Assembly (NCBI GenBank): GCA_029862935.1
Contig: JAOTWK010000282.1
Span: 1 to 5,177, forward strand
Origin: Gemmatimonadota bacterium
GTDB taxonomy: Bacteria; Gemmatimonadota; Gemmatimonadetes; Gemmatimonadales; GWC2-71-9
Reading direction: 5' to 3'
Length of the DNA: 5,177 nucleotides
Part shown: piece by piece, positions 1-4,519 of the stretch
Position numbering within the stretch: position 1 is the first letter of the stretch
How the letters are laid out: each line of letters starts with the position of its first letter
Notes under the pieces: generated by a model
What the model was told of the DNA's origin: nothing
What the model saw: the letters and a program-made list of their open reading frames with translations, nothing else
Database searches by the model: none
Program-made: the position numbers and the translations under genes

Positions 1-378
1 TCACTGCACAGGCGTGTCCCAGAACTCGGCATGCGTCCGTGTGTGGAAGATCCCAACAGTGCTGAGGCCGTGGCCCGCGACGAGTATCTGTGCCGGCTGA
101 GCCACCTTGTCGGAGACCAGGAATACCAGGACGGATGGGTCATCGACCGGCGGACGTTCTCCATTGATCCGGACGAAACACTCGCCGCCCTCATCGACCG
201 ACAGACGAGAATCAGCGCAGAGGAAGCTCGCTCAGCCATGTGTCCAGTTGTCGAGGATGCGCTGCTGATGCTTGCCAGGCATGGCGTTCCGTATCTTGAA
301 TCCCGTCTACCGCTACTGGCCGCGCGATACTCTCGTGCGTCGTTTGACTCGGGTGCACCGGACCCGCCCGGCACTTAG
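1..378 (+). CDS. Uncharacterised cassette protein, 5' partial, possibly DUF4304-like
   Basis: The frame is open from the first base to a TAG at 376-378 and encodes 125 residues (SLHRRVPELGMRPC...). The first in-window ATG is at 31, but nothing like a Shine-Dalgarno sequence precedes it. The frame also continues upstream, so the gene most likely starts outside the window. The protein is soluble, with no membrane segment or signal peptide. The arrangement CRLSHL, then a Trp-containing segment (QDGWVID), an acidic stretch, and a C-terminal helix ending in HGVPYLESR recalls DUF4304 proteins, which are frequent in cassettes and have no known function. This resemblance is from memory and is weak. 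The gene ends 28 bp before attC1, as expected for the last gene of a cassette. Confidence 0.6.
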   Translation, partial: SLHRRVPELGMRPCVEDPNSAEAVARDEYLCRLSHLVGDQEYQDGWVIDRRTFSIDPDETLAALIDRQTRISAEEARSAMCPVVEDALLMLARHGVPYLESRLPLLAARYSRASFDSGAPDPPGT

Positions 379-406
379 GTCGCCATTGGGTGTCGGCAAC
401 CCTGAC

Positions 407-549
407 GTCTAACCGGCGCATGGACCTGGCGAGCGCGTACGTGTTGAAGGAAGTTGAGTGGTGATGCGCCTGGCGATGATCCCAGTACGTTCACTGAGCG
501 GCGTGGCCCGCGAGCAGGTCGCCCGCAGCTCAAGCGCGAACCGTTAGGC
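407..549 (+). repeat. attC1 recombination site
   Basis: The R'' box GTCTAAC (407-413) and R' box GTTAGGC (543-549) are near-complementary and match RYYYAAC/GTTRRRY. Inside them, the left arm GCGCATGGACCTGGCGAGCG pairs imperfectly with the right arm CGCCCGCAGCTCAAGCGC (520-537), with unpaired bases on one strand. The spacer next to R'' is 2 nt and that next to R' is 5 nt, the same geometry as attC2 to attC5. At 143 bp it is long for an attC. It separates the first gene from the RsgA gene. Confidence 0.88.
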
Positions 550-565
550 TGACCTCGTGAACACG

Positions 566-570
566 AAGGG
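566..570 (+). promoter_or_regulatory. Ribosome binding site deciding the rsgA start
   Basis: AAGGG lies 7 nt before the ATG at 578. The alternative in-frame GTG at 557 sits only 7 bp after the attC1 R' box and lacks a purine-rich leader. The ATG also gives the N-terminus MALREWGWDD, which fits RsgA proteins better than the longer form. Confidence 0.55.
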
Positions 571-577
571 TGGCGGG

Positions 578-1639
578 ATGGCATTGAGGGAATGGGGCTG
601 GGACGACCAATGGGCACACCAAGCTGCACGGCAGGGTGTCGATTCCTCGAAGGCGGCCCGTGTCGTAGGCCAAGATCGAGCGAGTTGGACATTGCGCACA
701 CGTTCGGGCCAAGTGACGGCGCGAATCCCGTCGGCTTCATGCCATGACTATTGCCCGGCAGTCGGTGACTGGGTCATCGCCGAACCGGGTCCAATGCCAA
801 CCGATCCATGGTCAATGCTGGCTGTGTTTCCTCGCCGATCATGGATATCCAGGGGCGTGGCGGGCACCGGCAAATCAGAACAGGTGCTCGCTGCAAACGT
901 GGACAAGATCTGGGTCGTACACGGTCTCGACGTGGAGCTGAACCTGAGGCGTCTTGAGCGCTATCTGGCTGTAGTGTGGGACAGCGGTGCCTCGCCCGAG
1001 ATAGTACTCACCAAGTCGGATCTGGCGCCCGACCTGGACGCGTGGGTATCGCGGGTTGGGACCGTCTCGGCCGGTGTGCCTATCAGGGTGGTAAGCGCCA
1101 TGGATAGCGAGAGCGTCCACACGATTCGAATCACTCTGAACCGGGGCTCCACGGTTTGCCTGCTCGGACCATCGGGAGTAGGAAAGTCGACCCTGGTCAA
1201 TCTGCTATCCGAAGCGACCGTTGCTGGGACCGGTGACGTGCGACGCAGTGATCGACGGGGGCGCCACATTACGACGCGGCGCGAGCTGTACAGGATTCCT
1301 GGTGGCGCACTGCTCCTTGACACACCTGGCATACGAGAACTGCGCGTCTGGGTATTGGAGGACGGATTGGACCACGCGTTCCCAGACATCGAAGATCTTT
1401 CCCATGGTTGTCGGTTCCGCGATTGCCGACACGAGGGCGAACCTGGCTGCGCAGTCCAGGAAGCCTTGGAAAGTGGGCACCTGGACCCAGCGCGCTTGAG
1501 CAGCTTCAGGAAACTCCGGGCTGAAGCCGCTTACGAGATGCGGAAGACCGATCCCCGCGCTCGTGCCGCAGCCGTGTCTGAGTGGAAGACCGCGATGAAA
1601 ACGATGAAGCATCACCCAAAGTACAAGGACCGTTCGTGA
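578..1639 (+). CDS. rsgA: Ribosome small-subunit-dependent GTPase A (RsgA/YjeQ family)
   Basis: This is a 353-residue, circularly permuted GTPase of the RsgA/YjeQ family. Members bind the immature 30S subunit in the cytoplasm and couple GTP hydrolysis to late subunit maturation and release of assembly factors. Counting from M578, residues up to about 90 form the OB-fold region (VGDWVIA at 62-68). The GTPase motifs follow in the permuted order: G4 TKSD at 145-148, G5 SA at 173-174, P-loop GPSGVGKST at 197-205, switch I RHITT at 229-233, and G3 DTPG at 248-251. A C-terminal zinc site has C278, C283, H285 and C291, the family spacing. All key residues are present, so the enzyme looks functional. 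G4 is TKxD rather than NKxD, which is common in this family. A start at GTG 557 would add seven residues. It is the gene of its own cassette, between attC1 and the degenerate attC2. Confidence 0.95.
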   Translation: MALREWGWDDQWAHQAARQGVDSSKAARVVGQDRASWTLRTRSGQVTARIPSASCHDYCPAVGDWVIAEPGPMPTDPWSMLAVFPRRSWISRGVAGTGKSEQVLAANVDKIWVVHGLDVELNLRRLERYLAVVWDSGASPEIVLTKSDLAPDLDAWVSRVGTVSAGVPIRVVSAMDSESVHTIRITLNRGSTVCLLGPSGVGKSTLVNLLSEATVAGTGDVRRSDRRGRHITTRRELYRIPGGALLLDTPGIRELRVWVLEDGLDHAFPDIEDLSHGCRFRDCRHEGEPGCAVQEALESGHLDPARLSSFRKLRAEAAYEMRKTDPRARAAAVSEWKTAMKTMKHHPKYKDRS

Positions 1640-1644
1640 GGTCA

Positions 1645-1782
1645 GCCTAATGAGCGCATGGACCTGCCGAGCGCTGTAGAACTAGGGAAGCAGCGTCGCC
1701 GCGTGGTGTTGACACGGGGTACCTCACTGAGGCACGCGCATGGCCGGCGAGGCGCTCGCAGCTCAAGCGCGTACCGTCATAC
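1645..1782 (+). repeat. attC2 recombination site with degenerate core boxes
   Basis: The stem is well kept: GCGCATGGACCTGCCGAGCGC (from 1654, 21 nt counting its extrahelical G and C) pairs almost fully with the arm ending GCAGCTCAAGCGC at 1758-1770. That arm is nearly identical to the one in attC1. The recombination boxes are not consensus. R'' is GCCTAAT (1645-1651) instead of ending in AAC, and the position of R' reads GTCATAC (1776-1782) instead of GTTAGGC. Spacer lengths (2 and 5 nt) match the other sites, so the box positions are secure. The site is probably weak or dead for IntI recombination, although a cut at G^T is not excluded. Confidence 0.75.
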
Positions 1783-1847
1783 CGCGCTGCCCCATGAGCC
1801 GCGCCAGCCGCTTCGGCACTTCCGGCCGCTCGGTGTGCCATTCCAGC

Positions 1848-1876
1848 TTGACGTACTTTGTATGGTAAAGTACTTT
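1848..1876 (+). promoter_or_regulatory. Putative sigma-70 promoter for the membrane-protein gene
   Basis: TTGACG (1848-1853) is followed after 17 bp by TACTTT (1871-1876). The -35 hexamer is close to consensus and the -10 hexamer is weak. The promoter would give a leader of roughly 50 nt before the ATG at 1934. The hexamers are embedded in the AT-rich palindrome and repeat at 1853-1885, in otherwise GC-rich DNA. This suggests a regulated promoter carried inside the cassette. Confidence 0.5.
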
Positions 1877-1885
1877 GCATAGTAC
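1853..1885 (+). promoter_or_regulatory. Palindromic and tandem operator-like sequence
   Basis: GTACTTT (1853-1859) and AAAGTAC (1867-1873) form a perfect 7-bp inverted repeat around a 7-nt centre. GTACTTTG recurs at 1870-1877, and a further GTAC follows at 1882-1885. The two copies GTACTTTGTAT and GTACTTTGCAT are 17 bp apart. The sequence covers the putative promoter from the last base of the -35 hexamer through the -10, which is where a dimeric repressor would be expected to bind. No regulator gene is seen in this window. The identity of the regulator is unknown. Confidence 0.5.
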
Positions 1886-1920
1886 ACCAATGCTGGCAAA
1901 ACGATGAACACGGATCTACT

Positions 1921-1925
1921 CAGGG
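1921..1925 (+). promoter_or_regulatory. Ribosome binding site for the membrane protein
   Basis: CAGGGG lies about 8 nt upstream of the ATG at 1934. The other in-frame ATG at 1904 has no purine-rich leader (CTGGCAAAACG), so 1934 is the better start. Confidence 0.45.
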
Positions 1926-1933
1926 GCAAGATA

Positions 1934-2518
1934 ATGGGAGGAAACACTGGAAACGGTGGCGGACGGCGCGGGAGCCGTTGGAGGATAGCGAGCTGGGCCG
2001 CCGCAGCTCTCATCCTGCTACTACCCTTGGTTGCGATGCAGTTCACCGACGAAGTGAACTGGGACGTGGCCGATTTCGCTCTCTTCGGCGCCCTCCTGAT
2101 CGGCGTTGGAGTTTCCTATGAGCTAGCAGTGAGGACGACAGGCGACAACGCGTACCGAGCTGCCGTGGGCGTTGCGCTCGCAGCAGCATTCATCCTCGTC
2201 TGGGTGAACGGTGCCGTTGGCATCGTCGGGTCTGAGGACAACCCCGCCAACTTGATGTATGGCGGGGTGCTCGCCGTCGGAATCATCGGTGCCATCATCG
2301 CGCGCTTCAAACCCCATGGGATGGCCCGCGCGCTGTTCGCGACTGCGCTCGCTCAGGCGTTGGTTGCCGTGATCGCGCTGATCGCCGGATTGGGTTCTTC
2401 ATGGAGCGGGCCGCTAGAGATCGTGGTCCTGAACGGGTTCTTCGTCGCGCTGTTCGTCGGATCGGGCTTGCTGTTTCAGAAAGCGGCGCGTGGGCGACCC
2501 GAACGGGTCGCGGTATAA
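1934..2518 (+). CDS. Multi-pass membrane protein of unknown function
   Basis: This is a 194-residue protein with a short basic, glycine-rich N-terminus (MGGNTGNGGGRRGSRWR) and about six hydrophobic helices at residues 18-36, 46-62, 75-98, 108-124, 132-153 and 161-181. It ends in a short basic tail (KAARGRPERVAV). The inner membrane is the expected location. The text resembles conserved hypothetical membrane proteins of proteobacteria, but I know of no assigned function and no catalytic motif is visible. Loops carry acidic residues (FTDEVNWD, GSEDNP). The start at 1904 would add ten residues. The gene has its own putative promoter and operator at 1848-1885, unusual for a cassette gene. Its stop TAA (2516-2518) lies within the R'' box of attC3. 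Confidence 0.88.
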   Translation: MGGNTGNGGGRRGSRWRIASWAAAALILLLPLVAMQFTDEVNWDVADFALFGALLIGVGVSYELAVRTTGDNAYRAAVGVALAAAFILVWVNGAVGIVGSEDNPANLMYGGVLAVGIIGAIIARFKPHGMARALFATALAQALVAVIALIAGLGSSWSGPLEIVVLNGFFVALFVGSGLLFQKAARGRPERVAV

Positions 2519-2639
2519 CCCGCCGCTGCAGCCGCCAACACGCGTCAGCGTTTCGGCCTTGTCCGAGCGCTGGCGTACCCTGTCTTTGTTGCACCCTCCT
2601 TTCGTCGGCGTGCTGCGGCTGAGCGGCCATCCGTTATGC
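2513..2639 (+). repeat. attC3 recombination site
   Basis: R'' is GTATAAC (2513-2519) and R' is GTTATGC (2633-2639). The arms pair very well: GCCGCTGCAGCCGCCAACACG on the left against CGTGCTGCGGCTGAGCGGC on the right, with a G and a C bulged on the left strand. Such extrahelical bases are the strand-choice signal of attC sites. Spacers are again 2 and 5 nt. The stem sequence differs from attC1, 2 and 5, so this cassette comes from a different attC lineage. The membrane-protein stop codon is inside R''. Confidence 0.9.
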
Positions 2640-2698
2640 GGACCTAGAGCCAGGGTCGCTTCGCGACGACGGCTGCGACGCAATTCGAGAGGAAGTCG

Positions 2699-3241
2699 GT
2701 GATCGATCGACGAGTAGCGCTTCTTCGCGGGATCAATGTCGGTAAGGCGAAGCGCATCGCGATGGCGGACCTTCGACAGCTCTTCGAAGGCCTTGGGTAT
2801 AGCAACGTTCGCACACTGCTGAACAGCGGAAACGTCGTCTTCACGGTGGTCAAGAAGAGTGGTGGCGACGATGGTGCTCGGATCGAGAAGGCAATCGCGG
2901 ATCGGCTTGGCGTCGCGACAACGGTAACGGTGCTCATGGGAAAAGAGGTGGCGGAGGCAGTCCGCAAGAATCCGTTGAGCTCCGTCGCGGACAACCCTTC
3001 GCGCCTGCTGCTTATGGTCCTCCGAGACTCGAAGGCTGTGGCGCAGTTGAAGCCGCTGCTCAAGGGACGCTGGACGCCGGAGGCTTTGGCGCTTGGGAAA
3101 CGCGTCGCGTACCTTTGGTGCGCGAACGGCATCATCGACAGCCGTCTCTGTGCCACGGCGAACCGCGTCGTCGGGGACGCAGGGACGGCACGAAACCTGG
3201 CCACGATGACGAAGCTCCTGGCCTTGATCGAAGGGTCGTAG
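2699..3241 (+). CDS. DUF1697 family protein
   Basis: This is a 180-residue cytoplasmic protein, a usual length for DUF1697. The family signature is clear at the N-terminus: LLRGINVG (8-15), then MADLRQLFEGLGY (22-34) and LNSGNVVF (41-48). The C-terminus has the family pattern T-x-RN-x-x-T-x-x-KL (T163, R165, N166, T169, K172, L173). A basic middle segment and a hydrophobic strand (LLLMVLRD, 103-110) lie between. The family has no established biochemical function. The start is GTG at 2699, with AGAGGA at 2688-2693 as ribosome binding site. The gene begins 60 bp after attC3 and ends 25 bp before attC4, filling its cassette. No promoter of its own is evident, so it probably depends on read-through. 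Confidence 0.93.
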   Translation: MIDRRVALLRGINVGKAKRIAMADLRQLFEGLGYSNVRTLLNSGNVVFTVVKKSGGDDGARIEKAIADRLGVATTVTVLMGKEVAEAVRKNPLSSVADNPSRLLLMVLRDSKAVAQLKPLLKGRWTPEALALGKRVAYLWCANGIIDSRLCATANRVVGDAGTARNLATMTKLLALIEGS

Positions 3242-3266
3242 TGAAGATTGCGGTGGACGAAGTGCC

Positions 3267-3359
3267 GCATAGTTCGCCGCTCCTACGGACGCGCCCGGGG
3301 GCGGTGGAGGTAGAATTTGGGTTGGATAAGGCGCGCCGTAGAGCGCCGTGGCGTTAGGC
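3267..3359 (+). repeat. attC4 recombination site with degenerate R'' box
   Basis: R' is a clear GTTAGGC (3353-3359). Its partner arm was found from the stem: GCTCCTACGGACGCGCC on the left pairs with GGCGCGCCGTAGAGC on the right, with a C and an A bulged on the left strand. At the 2-nt spacer position this places R'' at GCATAGT (3267-3273), where AAC has become AGT. Total length is 93 bp. R', the box where cassette strand exchange takes place, is intact, so the site may still work. The stem is unlike those of the other sites in the window. Confidence 0.75.
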
Positions 3360-3399
3360 GGGCAAAAGGCTCGGCTCGAGCGCCTGGGGAAAAGCAATC

Positions 3400-3921
3400 G
3401 TGCCCTTCGAGTATCAACCGGTCCTGAAGGGGGAGCTTGTCGAACTTCGGCCGCTTCGCTCCGAAGACTATGATGCCCTCTACGCCGTAGCCTCCGATCC
3501 ACTGATTTGGGAACAGCATCCTGTCAAGAACCGCCATGATTGGCGGAGCTTCCTGACGTTCTTTCGTGAATCCTTGGCATCCGGTGGTGCGCTGGCCGTG
3601 CGCGATGCCAAGACTCAGCGCGTGATTGGTGCGTCGCGCTTCCATGGTTGGGCCGAGCAGAGGAGTGAGGTCGAGATTGGGTGGACGTTCTTGGCCAGAT
3701 CCCACTGGGGCGGCACATACAATCGGGAGGTGAAGGAGCTGATGCTGGAGCATGCCTTCAAGTTTGTGAACCGCGTTGTGTTTCTGGTCGGCGTTGAAAA
3801 CGTGCGTTCGCAGCGGGCCGTAGAGAAGATCGGTGGCGTTCGAGTTGGGCGGCGTCCTGACGCGGGGGGCCAAGACAGCTATGTCTACGAAATCACGGCC
3901 TTAGGTTCTGGACAGCCCTGA
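3400..3921 (+). CDS. GNAT family N-acetyltransferase (RimJ/RimL type)
   Basis: This is a 173-residue protein with the RimJ/RimL-like GNAT fold. The opening LKGELVELRPLRSEDYDALY (9-28) is the typical first strand and helix. VIGASRF (75-81) and VEIGWTF (91-97) form the central strands. The acetyl-CoA segment is SHWGGTYNREVKELMLEHAF (101-120). NVRSQRAVEKIGGVRVG (134-150) is the C-terminal motif. These enzymes transfer an acetyl group from acetyl-CoA to an amine. The substrate cannot be read from the sequence: protein N-termini, small amines and antibiotics are all possible. It lacks the features I would expect of a known aminoglycoside acetyltransferase. The start is GTG at 3400, the only usable start after an in-frame stop at 3355, with GGGGA at 3386-3390 upstream. 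It is the single gene of its cassette, between attC4 and attC5. Confidence 0.92.
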   Translation: MPFEYQPVLKGELVELRPLRSEDYDALYAVASDPLIWEQHPVKNRHDWRSFLTFFRESLASGGALAVRDAKTQRVIGASRFHGWAEQRSEVEIGWTFLARSHWGGTYNREVKELMLEHAFKFVNRVVFLVGVENVRSQRAVEKIGGVRVGRRPDAGGQDSYVYEITALGSGQP

Positions 3922-3947
3922 CCGCCCGTAGGTCCGGTCGCCCGGCC

Positions 3948-4078
3948 GCCTAACACGCGTTTGAAGCTGATGGGCGTGCTGGATAGCGCTAATATGAGCG
4001 CGCGGGTAGTACTGAGTAGGGTGGCAATTCGGGCGCTGAACGGGTCAGCGCCCGCAGCTCAAGCGCTGACCGTTAGGC
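3948..4078 (+). repeat. attC5 recombination site
   Basis: R'' GCCTAAC (3948-3954) and R' GTTAGGC (4072-4078) are perfect complements. The arms GCGTTTGAAGCTGATGGGCG and CGCCCGCAGCTCAAGCGC (4049-4066) pair with two bulged bases (A and T) on the left strand. Spacers are 2 and 5 nt. The right arm is identical over 18 nt to that of attC1 and nearly so to attC2. The site lies 26 bp after the GNAT stop. It is the best-preserved attC in the window. Confidence 0.93.
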
Positions 4079-4104
4079 AGCGGAGAGGTTCCAGTTGCCT
4101 CGGC

Positions 4105-4112
4105 AAGGAGGG
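4105..4112 (+). promoter_or_regulatory. Strong Shine-Dalgarno sequence of the broken DoxX-like gene
   Basis: AAGGAGGG ends 8 nt before the ATG at 4121 and 2 nt before an in-frame ATG at 4115, so 4121 is the likely start. This is the closest match to the anti-Shine-Dalgarno sequence in the window. It shows that a gene was once read from here. Confidence 0.6.
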
Positions 4113-4120
4113 AGATGCCT

Positions 4121-4383
4121 ATGGAATGGCTGCAGCTCGCAAGTCAGGTTGTGATCGCCCTGGGACTGCTGAACGTGTGCGGGCAAGGCGACGGCGTGGC
4201 GCGGAGGCCAGGCCAACAACATGTCAGGCGAGCAGGGTTCGACTTCGTGGCCGCTCGAAGCTGCTCGGCGGAACACATCTCTCCGTGAAGGTGTTTCCCA
4301 TCTTCTTCGGGTTTCTGCTTTCAAGTGGGGGATATATGTGGTTGCTCTCCTCTCTTGGTCTTGACTCAATTGCGCTGTGGTAG
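4121..4383 (+). pseudogene. Frameshifted DoxX-like membrane protein gene
   Basis: A strong ribosome binding site leads to MEWLQLASQVVIALGLLNV (4121-4177), which matches the first membrane helix of small DoxX-family proteins. The frame then leaves the family and stops at TGA 4286-4288 after 55 residues. In the next frame, 4182-4232 reads GKATAWRGGQANNMSGE, the conserved DoxX segment that normally follows a few residues after the first helix (family pattern K-x-T-x-x-RGG-x-A-x-NM-x-x-E). A net loss of bases at about 4178-4182 explains this best. Downstream I cannot follow the family. One frame ends at TGA 4362-4364. The third frame ends at TAG 4381-4383 with a hydrophobic tail (VFPIFFGFLLSS...LGLDSIALW). 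The remnant fills the cassette between attC5 and attC6. The DoxX assignment is from remembered family patterns. A sequencing error at the shift is possible. Confidence 0.6.
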
Positions 4384-4402
4384 GCGCCAAGGAACTTGCT
4401 CC

Positions 4403-4491
4403 GCCTAACAACTTGCTGGAGCGGACACCGCCCCGGCTCGGGCTGATGGTTGCAGTAGACTGGCAGCACCGCTCAGCTCGCGACGTTGAGC
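4403..4491 (+). repeat. attC6 recombination site
   Basis: R'' is GCCTAAC (4403-4409) and R' is GTTGAGC (4485-4491), which fits GTTRRRY. GCTGGAGCGGA on the left pairs with CCGCTCAGC on the right, leaving a bulged G and A on the left strand as in the other sites. At 89 bp it is the shortest attC here. The two boxes are not fully complementary to each other, which is normal when the first bases of R' come from the following cassette. Confidence 0.75.
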
Positions 4492-4519
4492 GGCAACGAA
4501 AGTTCATCGGAGCTCCCTA

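Noticed and set aside
961..1615. Minus-strand open frames opposite rsgA
   Set aside because: They lie fully inside a gene with all RsgA motifs on the plus strand and show no protein-like features.
1709..1714. Perfect -35 hexamer TTGACA within attC2
   Set aside because: No -10-like hexamer lies 15-19 bp downstream (the region reads GCACGC).
2644..3270. A 208-codon open frame on the minus strand opposite DUF1697
   Set aside because: It is a mirror of the DUF1697 coding frame, serine- and arginine-rich, with no motif.
3311..3316. TAGAAT as a -10 hexamer for the GNAT cassette
   Set aside because: It lies in the attC4 loop region and has no -35-like sequence at the right distance.
2414..3502. 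A 362-codon open frame on the minus strand
   Set aside because: It runs antisense across the membrane protein end, attC3, the DUF1697 gene and attC4. Its translation is arginine- and proline-rich with no family motif, typical of antisense frames in GC-rich DNA.
3283..3873. A 196-codon open frame on the minus strand opposite the GNAT gene
   Set aside because: It overlaps a clear acetyltransferase and attC4, and its translation has no recognisable domain.
3961..4383. A 140-codon plus-strand frame as the gene of cassette 6
   Set aside because: Its start lies inside attC5, it has no ribosome binding site, and its first 100 residues are low-complexity basic sequence. The real start signals point to the other frame at 4121.
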